A DNA stretch of 64,000 nt from Galeruca laticollis (GCA_963921935.1 OY998175.1:178967262-179031261), one strand, 5' to 3'. Counted from the stretch's first letter, positions 10,130 to 22,385 are shown. Notes: generated by a model from the sequence alone, not told the origin. A program made the numbers and translations.

Positions 10130-13100
10130 GAGTGGCTAAATGGTTAGTACTGTGCCTCGGAGGGGGATAGGGATTGTCGACGTCTCTATTCCAATAAAAC
10201 CCTGAGAAATGCACACTAACAAATCCTACTACCACGTCCACGTCGTAGCCTCTGGGCAATGCATGGCGTACAATGGGTGTACGTTATGTAGCTAACGGTA
10301 GAGGGTAAAGGCGAATTTCTGGCGCCTAAAAACTGGAACAGGTCGACTAAGGGAAGAAACCCTGACAGAAAACTCTGGTCCTCCAGGTTGGGGGTTTAGG
10401 CGTTAGGTTAGCTACCTATCACTAGTAAAAAAATATTTGTGCTAAACAGTCTAACAACTGCCTCGGAAATTCGGACGGATCAAAAAGTAAACGACATTGG
10501 CTACGAAAAAGGATAATGAACATTGGTACTTGGAATGTGAGAGGAATAAGGAACAAGATTGATGAAGTTATTCACGAAGTATCTGCTTTAAACATGGATA
10601 TTGCAGTCTTGACGGAGACCAAAAAGAAAGGCACCGGTACAGAAATACTAGACAAATATGTGCATATATTTAGTGGTGTCCCTAAATACCAAAGAGCAAG
10701 TCGAGGAGTTTCTATTTTGATTCATAAAAAACATCGCCACAAAATTACGGATTTCGAAGCCATAGATGAAAATATACTACGAGTAAACCTAGTTTTAAAT
10801 CAAAAATCTGTTACAATCTTGGGAGTATATGGTATTTCCGATGACGAACCCAATAACATAAAGGAGGAATTTTTTGAAAAGATTAACGATGAAATTATTA
10901 AAATTGGAAACCTAAGAGAGATCATTTTAATGGGAGACCTAAATGGAAGAGTCGGAAGAGAACTACAGAGCAAAATAGTAGGCCCATATGGGGAACTGAC
11001 TAGAAACAATAATGGAGAAAGAATAATAGAAATTTGCGAAAATAACAAACTAAAAATAGCAAACGGATTCTATAAACATAAGGACATTCATACATATTCA
11101 TGGATACAAATTACAAGAAACTTAAGATCAGTCACAGACTACATTATTATTAGACAAGCCTCTACGATAAAAATAAATGATGTACGAGTGTACAGAGGTG
11201 TAACATGCGACTCAGATCATTATATAGTCAAGTCAAAAATATTCTTACCATACAGACGCACGAGAACAAAACCCAATATTGATGTCGAAACAGAGGACAT
11301 AATAAAAATAACACCCAAACACTACAACTTAGACAGCCTAATAAATGAAAGTACTAAAATGCTGTACCAACGCAGACTAGATAGGAGACTATTGAGTTTA
11401 GCAGCTGACCAAACTGTAGAAATTGTTTATGATAATATAATTGCCAGTATGCATGAAGCAGCAGAGGAATCCCTAGGAGAAAGATATAAAACTAGTAGTA
11501 GTAAATTGTGGATAAATGAAGAGATAGAAACACTTGCAAAACAAAAGAAGGAAGCTAACGGGAAATGGTTAAGTACCAAACAACCAGATGACCGAGATAA
11601 ATACCTAGAACTGAAGAGAACGACGAGAAGAACAGTAAATCAATCAAAAAGGGACATGTGGGACCAAAAATGCCAAGAAATAAATACCTATTTAGGAGGC
11701 AAAAAATGTACAGAAACATGGAAGTTTATAAACAGAGTGAAAACAACAGAAAAGAAAGACACAAATTTACAATTAATCTCTATCAACAAATGGAAACAAC
11801 ATTACGAGACGCTCCTGACAGAAAATAGAGACGAATATATGATAACCACACCGACGGATGTTGTTATTGAAGGCGAAATGATTAAAATCGATAATGATAA
11901 AGTGAAGGAAGCTATAAAACACTTGAAAAACAATAGAGCATCAGGACCAGGAGACATTCCGGCCGAGTTACTTAAGAACGGAACGAATAAACTTTTTGAA
12001 GCAATAACATGGTGCATGAATCAATTTTTAAATGGCGCTCCTATACCAAAAGAATGGAAAATCGCCTACATTTCGTCTATTCATAAGAAGGGAAACAAAC
12101 TTGACTGTGCAAACTATAGGGGTATATCTGTTACTAGTACCATGAGCCGCTTATATGGAAGAATCCTTCGAGATTTAATAGAATCTGAATACAGGGAACA
12201 AGAAGAAGAGGAGCAATCGGGTTTTAGAGCTGGAAGAACCTGCACAGACAACGTTTTTTGCTTAAAACAGATGATAGAAAAAAAATGGGTACCAATCAGG
12301 ATGTACATCTCATGTTTATTGACCTCCAAAAAGCATATGATACGGTTCCTGTAAATAAGTTATGGAAAGTCCTACAAGAAACTAATATTAGTCATACCCT
12401 AATAAAAGCCTTGAAAAATCTCTACGACCAAACGATATCACAAGTAAAAGTAGGCAATAAATTGTCACCAGAATTTATAGTAAATAAAGGACTACGCCAG
12501 GGATGCTGTGTCTCACCCACACTATTTAAAATCTACGTAGCCCGAGCACTAAACCTGTGGAAGAGAAAGTGTAAGGGAATGGGTGTTGACCTTGGCGGTG
12601 TCTGTCTATATACCTTACAGTTTGCGGATGATCAAGTCTTAATAGCAAATGACAAAGATGATTTAGAATATATGACACGTAAACTGCAGGAAGAATACGA
12701 AAAATGGGGTTTGCAACTTAATACCCAAAAAACTAAATATTTACCTATAGCACAAGAGAAGATGAACATACAACTGGAAAAGGAGGAAATTGAGGCTTGC
12801 GATGAATATACATATTTAGGTGTAACTTTCGACATAACAGGGAAGGACGACAAAGAAATAAATAAACGTATCACACAAGCTAGACGGATAATTGGGTGTT
12901 TGAATGGGATATTTTGGAGTAAGGAAATCGGAAAACATAGAAAATATAATATCTACGAAACCCTCATAAAGAGCAGCCTATTATATGGGTCAGAAACGTG
13001 GCGAATAACAGAAAACAACAAAAGACGATTAGAAGCTGTAGAAATGGATGTATTCAGAAGATCGTTAGGAATCAGCAGAAGACAAAGAATACGAAATGAG

Positions 13101-13379
13101 GACGTACGTCTCCAAATGGGGATAGAAGGCTCCTTAATAACGGACATCGAGAGAAAACAATTAGTGTGGTACGGGCATGTTCAGAGGATGGAAGAGAAAA
13201 GACTTCCCAAGAAAGTGATGAACTGGATGCCGCCTAATCGTCGAAAACGCGGAAGACCTAGGAAAACATGGAAAGAAGGAATAGCGAAGGCGATGAGCTC
13301 ACGAGACCTGAGAGAGGGCCAATGGGACGATAGGAAGAGATGGAAGTTAGACATCGGACAACGTCGAAAGACGTTTTAA
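10130..13379 (+). mobile_element. RTE-type non-LTR retrotransposon
   Basis: A LINE with one long frame (endonuclease plus RT) that ends directly in a (TA)n tail at 13384, as expected for the simple-repeat tails of RTE-clade elements. The 5' boundary is uncertain. The GC-richer leader from about 10130 to 10515 looks like the 5' untranslated region. Confidence 0.75.
10516..13379 (+). pseudogene. RTE-like endonuclease/reverse transcriptase with one frameshift
   Basis: The first frame (10516-12354) starts MNIGTWNVRG and carries the apurinic-type endonuclease blocks TETKKKG, MGDLNGRVG and SDHYIVKSKI (about residues 1-240). A linker and the start of RT follow (GPGDIPAELLKNG, AYISSIHKKG, NYRGISVTS, EQSGFRAGR). 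An 8-A run at 12278-12285 breaks the frame. The overlapping second frame (12258-13379) continues with FIDLQKAYDTVP, LRQGCCVSPTLF, the catalytic FADDQVLIAN near 12621 and the C-terminal GRPRKTW. A single indel in the homopolymer explains the break, so this copy is otherwise nearly intact. ATG at 10516 fits the endonuclease N-terminus. Confidence 0.9.
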
Positions 13380-13380
13380 A

Positions 13381-13383
<3 letters not shown>

Positions 13384-13420
<37 letters not shown>
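13384..13420. repeat. (TA)n tract
   Basis: (TA)n serving as the LINE 3' tail and/or target of the next element. Confidence 0.95.
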
Positions 13421-13423
<3 letters not shown>

Positions 13424-13485
13424 TGGGGATAACGGGGATTTCAGTCCAAGGAATCAACGCCAAGATCTTTTATTTACAAAATGCC

Positions 13486-13522
13486 GCCAAGCTTTCGTGT
13501 CCTTTTGACACTTCTTCAGGGC
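13486..13522 (-). ncRNA. Hammerhead ribozyme motif, left arm (antisense)
   Basis: Identical to the motif at 14236-14272, read on the minus strand within the left inverted end. Confidence 0.55.
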
Positions 13523-13577
13523 ACTATAATACATATACAAATATAAATATGATTTAAAAATAGAGAAATAAATATAA

Positions 13578-13799
13578 GTGATTTTTTGTTATGCATTAAC
13601 ACAGCATTCCATCGAAACAGGCCATAAAATGTTATTTAATGAAGCTAAAGTTCTACATACTGAACAAAATATGTCTAAAAGATATTTTCTTGAAATGGTT
13701 GAAATCAACAAGGCAAATAATAGTATGAATAAGAAAAGTGACATTGAAAATCTTAGTAATATTTATAGCTACCTTTTGAATATTGAACAAAATAGATAA
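13578..13799 (+). pseudogene. C-terminal scrap of a Penelope GIY-YIG endonuclease
   Basis: The frame contains HSIETGHKMLFNEAKVLHTE, then an EMVEI Glu block and KKSDIENLSNIY. This parallels the end of the Penelope-like ORF at 7596-9200 (HEHNENHEFDFKNTKILTQ, KEMIYIK, QDIKNLSQIYY). RT and the GIY motif itself are absent. The start codon is not meaningful; the frame simply enters from the left arm. Confidence 0.6.
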
Positions 13800-14235
13800 T
13801 TTTTCATTATTTATATGATTATTTCATAAAAATTAAATTCACTTCTATTAAAGTCAAAATATAAGAAATTATTTGTCAAAGTCATTTTCACAGGTTATAA
13901 TCTAACCTTATTTCCTTTTCTATTAACGTCAAAAACAAATTATCTGTCAAAGTCATTTTATAAGGTTATAATCTAACCTCAAATTCAAACTTCATTAAAT
14001 AATTATAAAGTAACCTAAAAAAATTAAAATAACTAAGTAACGAACAAACAAATTATGTATCGATTTGTCTTATGTGAAATATGACATCAAGTATATTATA
14101 ATTATATTTATTTTTACATTTACAAATTTTTTAATGATTATTTATATTGAATTTACTTAAAATATTTTACATGTAAGTACTTATATTTATTTCTCTATTT
14201 TTAAATCATATTTATATTTGTATATGTATTATAGT

Positions 14236-14272
14236 GCCCTGAAGAAGTGTCAAAAGGACACGAAAGCTTGGC
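14236..14272 (+). ncRNA. Hammerhead ribozyme motif
   Basis: Stem I pairs GCC (14236-14238) with GGC (14270-14272). The core CTGAAGA (14239-14245) fits CUGANGA. After one extra A, stem II pairs GTGTC with GACAC around an AAAAG loop. GAAA (14262-14265) follows, then a palindromic AGCT mini-stem III and U at the cleavage position (14269). All invariant core bases are present except for the extra A before stem II. The palindromic stem III suggests cleavage as a dimer, as described for Penelope-associated hammerheads. Confidence 0.6.
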
Positions 14273-14377
14273 GGCATTTTGTAAATAAAAGATCTTGGCG
14301 TTGATTCCTTGGACTGAAATCCCCGTTATCCCCACCTATATAGCATTTTTCAGTCGTTATATAAAAAAAATAAAATT

Positions 14378-14380
<3 letters not shown>

Positions 14381-14415
<35 letters not shown>
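14381..14415. repeat. (TA)n tract after the Penelope derivative
   Basis: T-rich sequence passing into pure (TA)n; marks the right side of the element at 13418-14341. Confidence 0.9.
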
Positions 14416-14417
<2 letters not shown>

Positions 14418-14913
14418 GAGTAAAAGTATACAGTCAGCCGGGATTACTGTCACGTCTGCAAACTGCTCAGGAGTTGTACAATTATCGAGGTGGTACAGTG
14501 ATAGTATGGGGAGGAATCTGCACAGGTGGAAGAGCTGATCTCGTTTCTTTACAAGGGTTTCTAAGAGCCTTATCCTTCGGTCTGTTGTGGTTCCATATGC
14601 TGCAGTAATTGGGCCTCAATTTATATTAATACAAGACAATACCTCCCTCCCCCTCACGTTGCCAGAATAATTCAATTTTTTTTAGAATCCGAGCCAATTA
14701 ACGCACTGGATTTTCCTGCCCAATCTGCAGACCTCAATCCGATTGAACATGTCTGTAACATGGTATAAAGGAGTGTTACGCATCTGCTTTTTTTTAATAA
14801 CCAGCAGGAGCTTATTGACAGTCTTTGGAGTCTCTCTTGATCAAATTGAAATTGATAATCTAATTTTTAGTATGGGAGCTGTCATTAACGCTAGAGGAAG
14901 TCATGTTGTTTAA
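14416..14913 (+). pseudogene. Tc1-like (DD34E) transposase, C-terminal half, degenerate
   Basis: Broken frames spell the Tc1 order: RGGTVIVWGGICTGGRADLV, a VPYAAVIGPQFILIQDN-like block (second catalytic Asp), HVARIIQFFLE, then QSADLNPIEHV (region of the third acidic residue) and the tail INARGSHVV ending at TAA 14911-14913. The N-terminal DNA-binding part and first catalytic Asp are absent; (TA)n abuts the 5' break. No TIRs were found. Confidence 0.7.
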
Positions 14914-15535
14914 GCTTTTTCCTTAATTATTAGATACCTATTGATACTACTTTTTTGGATTTTTCTATAAGTTTTAATTTTATATTGTTTATTAGGTAAC
15001 CGAATTTAAATTAATGCTTGATTAAACATTTAAAGAAAGTATATCCAAATATTGTCTATTTACAATTTGTTTTTTAAAATATCCCTAGACCATGTTGATG
15101 TGTGTATATTGATTGTTGATTTGATACTTTTTCTTTATATTCAGATAACCAGAATCTGGATTCAAAAAGATAGCGCACTGCCTCGTTTGTTTGTAGCTAT
15201 GCGCGGGTATAATAGCACAACTGTTAGGTATTTCCGCTAGAAATAGCATTATATCGTGTCCACGTATGAAATTTGGAGCGAAAAAAACAAAAAATATGAA
15301 AATTTGTATTTTTCGCCCTCCTCTGAATTGATATTGCGCCGATTTCATTAGCTCAGTTAAATTTCCCCTCCCCTCCCAATCGAAATGTTCAACAAAAACA
15401 TATATGGTCGTAATGCACTCCTAATGCACCAATATGTTCCATGAATTATTTTCTTTGCACCACATTCCCAGAGAGACTACAGCTATTTGTTTATTGGGAG
15501 GGGGAGGGGGCAAATAAACGCTAGCAGGATACAGG
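14914..15535. repeat. Non-coding stretch with an inverted C-rich/G-rich pair
   Basis: A C-rich block near 15363-15380 and a G-rich block near 15493-15510 are inverted relative to each other (AATTTCCCCTCCCCTCCCAA against TTGGGAGGGGGAGGGGGC) across about 110 bp, like ends of a small foldback or MITE. The G tract could form a quadruplex. Nothing else is recognisable here. Confidence 0.4.
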
Positions 15536-17330
15536 TATCGTAGACCTTCCTCTTTAGGTTCACTGGGATCTCTGGATGTCGAAGTATGTAGCTAAGCTTC
15601 CCGAATGCTGCCCAGCAAAGGCCGATTCGTCTGGTAATCTCTGCGGTTTGGTTACTCTTTCCGATTTTGATGCTATGCCCTAGATATATGTATTCTTCGA
15701 CTAGCTACAAAGTGCCGTTCTCAATTGTGACTCTCATGTTAGATGTACTCATGATTTTGGTCTTCTGTAAGTTCATTTTAAGGCCAACAGCTTCGGAGAC
15801 TACTCTGAGCTCTTGGAGCATCGTCGTAAGTTTGGCGGGGTCACTGTTACAGAGAACAATATCGTCTGCGAAGCGGAGATGGTTAAGATATTTCCCGCCG
15901 ATCTTGATGCCTTTCTGATCCCATGAGACAGGCCTTTAAATGCGTTATTAGGATGAATAACTTTGGTGAAATTGTATCCCCCTGTCTGACACCTCGCTGT
16001 ACTTGGACTTTTGCAATAACCCATTCGTCTTCAATTTTTACGTGCATGGTAACATATTCGTAAATATATCGTATGATGTTCGAGTATCTGTAATCTATAC
16101 GAGCGTTATTCATCGCATCCAGTATCGCCCAGGTTTCGATTGAATCGAAAGCCTTCTGATAGTCGACGAAGGCCATGTGCAGTGGGATGTTGTATTCTGT
16201 GCATTTTTCTATTAACGTGTATACCGCTTGTATATGATCAGTCGTGCTATATCCCTTTCTGAAACCCGGCTGTTCGACTAGTTGGTAAAAGTCGAATTTA
16301 TTGCTCAGGCGGTTGGTTATTATTTTAGTTAGTACTTTGTAGAGGATTGATAGCAGACTAATGGGCCTGAAATTCTCTAGATTTGTGCAGTCGCCCTTTT
16401 TGAATAATATGATAACTTCTGCGTTTTCCCAAGAATCCGAAATTTTTCCTTATTCTAGACATTTATTTAGTAGGATCAGGAGTGCTTTCCTGAGTGTCTC
16501 TCCTCTAGCCTTCAACATCTCACTGGTGATTTGGTCTTCTCCCGGGGCTTTGCAGTTCTTCAGGTGTTTAAGGGCTGCCTCTAGTTCTTCTCCATCAATG
16601 GGCTCTAGTTCTTCTGATCCTATGTTTAGGACTGGCTGATGAGTTTGACGTTCTTGACCTGGTTGTGCCATCGATGGGCTGTATAGTTGTCTATAGAAAT
16701 TCTCAATAATTTCTGTGATCTTTCCTCTTTCATTCTCAATGACTCCTTGATCATTTTTCATCTTGTGGATAATCATTTTACCTTTGGATATCTCGGAACG
16801 GAGAACTCTCATGTTTGCGTTGTTCTGTATGGCTTCCTCTACCAATCTCGTATTATAAGCTCTCTGATATTTCCTGATGGCCTTCTTCACGATCTTATTC
16901 AGGTCCCCACACCTTGGTGAGTTTTGCCGGTTTTCCTCCGTTCTTCTATGAGCCGTTCTGTTTCTAAACCGAATTTCGGATGGTTCTTTCTTTGGAGAGA
17001 ACAGACTTTCCGCACCGCGTTTCTAATACGAGAGGTGATCTTCGTTGAGAGTGCGTTTAGTTTCATGTTTCTTCGATTGGTTGTAACTTCTTATCAATTT
17101 GCTTATTGAATTCTTCCTCTTTCTCTCGTAGTTCACCTGTGCCGTATCTTTCTTTCCACTAGAGCTTTTCTCTGGTGTCGAGTATTGACGTGGATCCTGC
17201 CTCTGACCAATCTGTGGACGCTGCATGTGTCAAAGCGGTTTATTACTGACACGTCCAAGCATAATTGGGGGTTTGATGTTATTAGAACATAGTCTATCTC
17301 GTTTTTGATCCTGTTATCGGGGCTCTTCCA
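15536..17330 (-). pseudogene. RTE-like LINE endonuclease/RT, antisense and fragmented
   Basis: Read on the minus strand. An endonuclease tail lies at about 17330-17200 (NRIKNEIDYVLI and a HRLVRGRI box). A basic linker follows, then RT from 16890 down: LKHLKNCKAPGEDQITSEML, ENFRPISLLSILYKVLTKII, EQPGFRKGYSTTDHIQ, MAFVDYQKAFDSIE (16176-16140), VQRGVRQGDTISPKLF and a catalytic DDIVLCNSD block near 15870. Stops and frameshifts are scattered along it. It differs clearly from the LINE at 10516-13379, so it is a second lineage. The N-terminal endonuclease half is lost. Confidence 0.75.
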
Positions 17331-17721
17331 GGTCCTGAAGTAGATCTGTCATCTATCGGGATTCCGTTAGGAGCGTATAGTATGAGCCGAAATAGGACTT
17401 CATATACATTTATCCAATACAGATCCCCTGTTCGAATTATAGCCATACAAAATTTTAGTTATGAATATTTTCTATTCCTGTACAACTGTTCATTTGATGT
17501 TTATAAAATTTTTATCATATTTATAACGTATGTGTATGTTTATTATGGTAAGGAAAACAGATTTACCGTCATGACTTGAAGCCAGGAACGGACTACTCCT
17601 AATGGTTAGTGATCCAAACTTTTTGTAGGGATGACACACCCTTTATGAAAATATCGAAAATGACTTCCCCACACCTTTGGCTAACGAAAAGGTACTCTAG
17701 TTGAAATTTGAAAAAATGAGC

Positions 17722-18600
17722 CTGATATTTACTATTTTATTAATGCACTTCGTACCGATTTGCGCCTTCGCCATTTCATGAGGATATCTTACGTAACGAG
17801 TTAAAAGTAATTTATTGATATCATGTCCAAGCTACTGTATTAGCTAGAGATAAACTAAAAATGAATAACTTCGCAGAAATATTTCGATTTTTTGCAAAAT
17901 GAGTTTTGGAATTTGTTTGATGATGTGACACTACAAACTCATAGGAATTTATAGTTCTTGCATGATGAGCCTCCTAATTTCAGTTTAGATGTATGACAAC
18001 ATTTGAATAAAACGTTTCCTAAAAGATGGATTGGCTGAGAGTTCTTTTTCAGTGGCACCGCTATCACAAGACGTCAATCCTATGGATTTCTTGTTCTGGG
18101 GTCAACTCAAAAATACAGTGTATACAGCACCTGTGCATACAAGGCAAGATTTATTAGTCATAATTCTGTTAGTTAGCAATTGTATTAGACGTAATATGAG
18201 ACTGCTCTTTCAAGTGCAAGAAACAACCTTCGTAGACTTAGAAAGTGCGTGGAGTGGAAGGACCTCATATTGAACATTTATTAGATCAATTTTGTGTGTT
18301 GGTTAGTGATTAGTTTGAGTCTAATCTTTTATAACTTGTATTTTTGACGTTTTCTTAATGGTTCAATAACTTTGCGTTTATAATTGTTATTTAAAGCAAC
18401 TAATTACGATATTTGCATATCTATTTAATTACCATTTACGTAATGAGTTGTCAATATTTTTATTATCTACTATTGCTATGTTATTCATTTCTACTACGGT
18501 AGGTGAATCTTGGACATGGTATCAACACACTACTTTTAACTCGTTACGTAGGATGTCCTAAAATAGGTACGAAGTGCATTAATATAATGGTAAATACCAG
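17722..18600 (+). mobile_element. Short TIR transposon (~0.88 kb), IS630-like deletion derivative
   Basis: Bases 17722-17871 match the reverse complement of about 18475-18600 (TTAATGCACTTCGTACC, CTACGTAACGAGTTAAAAGT, CATGTCCAAG). The core carries only the 3' third of a transposase. It is probably a non-autonomous derivative. Confidence 0.65.
17890..18273 (+). pseudogene. IS630-like transposase, C-terminal third
   Basis: The fragments FLHDEPPNFSLDV (second catalytic-Asp block), QHLNKTFPKRWIG and, after a frame change, VNPMDFLFWGQLKNTVYTAP (third catalytic-residue block, 18073-18131) match the C-terminal order of the same transposase family seen at 5035-6544 and 57189-59370. The N-terminal DNA-binding part and first Asp are missing. 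Confidence 0.7.
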
Positions 18601-18829
18601 CCAAACGGCTAATTTTCTAAAATTCCAAATTCTAATTCGCGGCCATGACAGTGTTCACGTGACTGATGTCAAAATATAATTTTAGGTTAACGATCATGCA
18701 GGATCGATCGCATATATTAAATTTTCCGATATACTTCAACTAAAAATGTTTCCCATATGTAGCGAACATTATGGTGGACACGATATATAGGCCATAAACT
18801 CCTCAAAATGAGTATCGGCCTCTCTTGGT

Positions 18830-19370
18830 GAACTCTTCTAAGCCTTTTTTTCCCTGTGGATCAATCTGTATATTTCTTCCTTCTTAGTTCCTTTCTCTTC
18901 TATAGAGTGGCACGGTTTTATGCCATATTTACCATCTTTCTACATTATTTTCTGTCTCTCACTATTTTTCTTCAATTCGTTACTCCCAGTGTTTTCAGAT
19001 CTTCATTTACTTGGTCTTTCCACTTGAATTTCGATCTTCCTCTCGGTCCACTTTGTATTGCCTTCGACTTCATGACTTTTTTTAACATAGAAGGAGGATC
19101 TTTTCTTTGTATATGTTCGTACCATCTTATTCTCTGTGCATTTATTTATTTTACAAAGTCCTCTCCCTCCACATGGATCCTTATTTCGTGGTTCGGGAGT
19201 GCTCGGTATTCGTTTTCATGTAGATTTTATGTTCCTAGGATTCTTTTCAATGTTTTTATTTCTGCTATTCTATTTTTTCCGATCGCTACTTTTTGTAATA
19301 TTTATTGTTCTATTTGTGACACAACTGTGTTTTTTTTTAAAGTTAGAGCCATTGAAACCCCTATAATGGT
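18830..19370 (-). pseudogene. RTE-like LINE, 3' end of the ORF, antisense
   Basis: The minus strand reads RIRWYEHIQRKDPPSMLKKV, SGPRGRSKFKWKDQVNEDLK and TLGVTN, the conserved C-terminus of RTE-type endonuclease-RT proteins (compare WYGHVQRMEEKRLPKKV and KRGRPRKTW in the LINE at 10516-13379). Only the last part of the ORF remains, consistent with the usual 5' truncation. The hydrophobic plus-strand frame over the same bases is a shadow. Confidence 0.65.
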
Positions 19371-20683
19371 TGCAATTTTACATTAGTTGGATAAAAATAA
19401 TTCTGGGTCAAAAAATTATTTTCTCCCTAACAAATATCCTAAAAAAACCTTTTTTTCCTCTAAATTTTGGGGAAATACCCCCAAAGTTTGCATCATAGAG
19501 AACAATGGCTGTAATTTCAATGAATATTTTTCAACACATCCCAACTTTAGTTGAAAAGTTCTGCCATTTTTTTTAGGTCGAAAGTTTTTCAGACAATCTT
19601 TGTATGAACTGTATTGAAACTTTCATAGCATATTATAAGAAAAATAAGTGCATTTTTTGCGACATTCAAAATTTATAACATTACTTTTTAATACATTTAT
19701 TAAATACATGCATCTATTAATTGATACCAGTATTGATGGTGGTATATGCTCTAATTTGTACTGGAACAAGCTGATAAAATGTAAAATTATACTAATCCTC
19801 CTCGGCGCTAAATTTCTGGGTACTTACCGGGAGAAAAAAAGTCTTAATGACAAATACACATTGAAATTGCAAACATATTGCGTTACATTTTGGTTGTTAT
19901 TGTTTTTACTTTACAAAAATATACTTTTCAAGGTGAATAATATACGATGTTAAATTTCGAATATTATTATACTGATTTTCATATACGTAAGAGCCCACTT
20001 ACCCATTTGTTGTTGCTGTTTCTGAAACATAAAAATAATAACATTAATGACAATTTGAACCGGAACATGAAATTGATAAATTAATATATACTATAATTTG
20101 TTTCTAATTGTAACGAGGTCTAAAATATAAAAATCACATTCAATTACAATGTTCTTTCTAAAATCAAACGTTCAAAATTGGCGATTTTGCGCCACACTAT
20201 ATTAAACTTATAGAGATGGCCAGTCAAGACAATGATATAAATATGATCACCGCCTTAGAGTAATAATATACAATAGAGAGGGCTATTCATTCAAAACACG
20301 TTTATTTTTGCGGCTACCCACCTAAACGCCAGTAGTAAAATAATGAATGAATTACCAAAAGTGGAGGTGGTATTGTGGATACATGGCCTTGGGTAATTTT
20401 GGCCGCTTTTCTGTCAAACCTGGCACTGAGGAACCATGATAATGCAAAAATATTATATTAATTAACATAAAAGTTACTGAGTCTTAAAAAACACATGAAA
20501 GCGAAAGAACTATATTGTTACTCGCTACTCATAATAAACAAAACACTTTTGACATTATTTACTACAAATTCAACAGCGCAATCGAAATTATTGTGGGGCA
20601 ACTCTGACTATATTTGCATCTCTCTTTATATAGTAATTAAACAGGGACAAAACTACTGAATAGGTTACCCCAGACACATAAAA
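19371..20683. other. Stretch without a recognised gene, except a candidate microexon
   Basis: AT-rich sequence with no domain I can name. The only item of note is the splice-site-bounded 19-mer at 20003-20021 on the minus strand, listed separately. It may be intron of the host gene starting at 44720. Confidence 0.35.
20003..20021 (-). other. Candidate 19-nt microexon of a host gene
   Basis: On the minus strand a strong acceptor (TTTTTATGTTTCAG) is followed by AAACAGCAACAACAAATGG and a strong donor (GTAAGTGG). Entered in phase 0 it encodes Lys-Gln-Gln-Gln-Gln-Met plus one base. The coding exon at 44577-44720, on the same strand and upstream, ends in phase 0, so the two could join. Chance occurrence of both consensus sites 19 nt apart is possible, and no transcript is available. 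Confidence 0.35.
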
Positions 20684-20844
20684 AGGTCTGTTCCAACCGA
20701 AGTAAATACCGTTCTATTACCGTACAATCTCAGTAACGCAGCAAATTTGATGTAAATTACACATACTTATTATATTCACTAATCAGCAGGTCAACTGGGT
20801 TTGTATCGTAATTGTACGGTTTTTGTGTTGGTTGGAACAGACCT
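20684..20844. repeat. MITE-like element, ~160 bp
   Basis: It begins AGGTCTGTTCCAACC and ends with the exact reverse complement GGTTGGAACAGACCT; similarity continues inward (ACCGTACAAT-like blocks). It has no coding capacity. Flanking A-rich bases do not define a target duplication. Confidence 0.65.
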
Positions 20845-21914
20845 AAAGTAGGTACTGACATTTTGAGCAATGTTGCCACTTTTAGCCACAACAAATACTT
20901 GTTTAAAATTGTAATTGTAAATATGGCAAAGCGGTGGAAGTGTCCGCAAGTGAGCTTAGAATGTGACTCGAAATAGAGGCATCATAAAGTCAAAACAAAC
21001 ATATCTATTTTATGAATTAATCTGAAATCACCGCCATGCTCGGGTCCCAATGGTCGAATTTTCGTCGACGGATAATTACCGCCAGATGCGAAATTATTAA
21101 GCAGTGTGTAGTTAATTGATTTTGTTCAGTGATTTATGATCGTTAGTATTTTATATGCATTAGCATAATTAAAATGAATTTTGTTTCTCGCCTACATCAT
21201 TTTTAAGTAATTTAAAAAGTGCGTGGAGCCCAAAAAGTATCTGATTTTACTAATCGAAATCAATTTTCACAATTGCCTTTTTTGCTAAGCAAATAATTTG
21301 TTTTTATACCAAATATTAGGTCAATAATCATTATTTCTGAAAGATTTGTGCAGTGCCAAGAAAATGTATTTTTTATGAAATGAGATTTTTGGTCATACGT
21401 ATTGCGACTCTGAAACTTTTCTTTAGGTTTTACTAAAAAAAATGGTGGTGGTGGAAAGATCGGGGTAAGTATTGATAAATCTAAAAAGAACGCATTTATT
21501 TTTTGAATGATTTGAAGAACAGCAAAATTTTAAAAGTGTACAGCTAAAAATCAACAAAATAATTATTTGCTTTACTACAAATGCAAATAGTGGAGTGTTT
21601 TTTAAAAAATAAAAGCGTTTTTTAAATATTCTCAATAAACTTTTATCTCTTAGAAGAGGGAGATAAAGAGATATAAAGGGATATGAAGATAGATGAGAAA
21701 GACGAATAGAGATGGAGAGATATGTTAAACAGATATAACTACAACGCATTGAAAGTATGTGAAAATAGTGATTTCTTTGGCAGTGGTTTTTAGGCTTATT
21801 TCAGAATGAAATAGGGCTATTGTAGAGAGTAGCATGACGCGACTTCGGAAAAATTTCAATGCAGTTTTTCGTTTTGGTGTTCCCTGATGCCAAAATCACC
21901 CCCGTTCCGAAGGT
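20845..21914. other. Non-coding stretch
   Basis: No recognised gene. It contains a GA-rich simple-sequence patch at about 21655-21725. Confidence 0.4.
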
Positions 21915-22033
21915 TATATATATATATATATAAATAATCAATGAACAGATGAAAGAATAACGCGTGGAATATAAAACAAAAACTGAATTAGCGGGCATAT
22001 CACGCAAAAGAGGTTACAGAGAATGAGTGGTAA

Positions 22034-22078
22034 CCGTAGACATGCATGTTTCTGGCTCATTAGCCTTCATCGGTACGG
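22034..22078 (-). ncRNA. Hammerhead ribozyme motif, repeat unit 1
   Basis: Minus strand: stem I pairs CCGTA with TACGG. The core reads CCGATGA (consensus CUGAUGA, one change at U4). Stem II pairs GGCT with AGCC around an AATG loop. GAAA leads into a 10-nt palindromic stem III (ACATGCATGT), then C at the cleavage site. All helices are perfect. The U4-to-C change is the one deviation in the core. Confidence 0.6.
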
Positions 22079-22385
22079 CATTACCAAGAAAATTTGTACA
22101 ACTTGGGAGCAAGGATGTTAATTGAAACATAAGAAAACACAAACAACACGGATTTCAACAAAATAACCAAACGCACATTTGTGCCTTCAAATGGAAGATC
22201 CCGAGTTTTCAGGACAACAACCAACAGAGACACGGAGGCGTCTATAGCTCTCCTGTCTGAACCTTCCGACCCTGGAAATAGACAAATAATCAATGAAAAG
22301 ATGAAAGAATAACGCGTGGAATATAAAACAAAAACAGAATTAGCGGGCATATCACGCAAAAGAAGTTACAGAGAATGAGTGGTGA

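Larger units (their letters stand above)
13418..14341 (+). mobile_element. 0.9-kb Penelope-derived element with perfect 160-bp inverted ends
   Basis: Bases 13418-13579 and the reverse complement of 14180-14341 appear identical along about 160 bp. The 600-bp core holds only a C-terminal scrap of a GIY-YIG ORF. Each arm contains a full hammerhead fold. The element is bounded by (TA)n on both sides, exactly as the larger Penelope-like element at 7369-9493. It looks like a non-autonomous deletion derivative of a different Penelope family. Perfect arms imply recent activity or conversion. Confidence 0.8.

Noticed and set aside
15052..15348. Overlapping plus and minus ORFs of 62 and 87 codons
   Set aside because: No motif, no splice or promoter context; treated as chance.
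18856..19386. 176-codon hydrophobic plus-strand ORF resembling a membrane protein
   Set aside because: It is antisense to a LINE C-terminus with clear conserved motifs; hydrophobicity comes from the reverse complement of Lys/Glu-rich codons.
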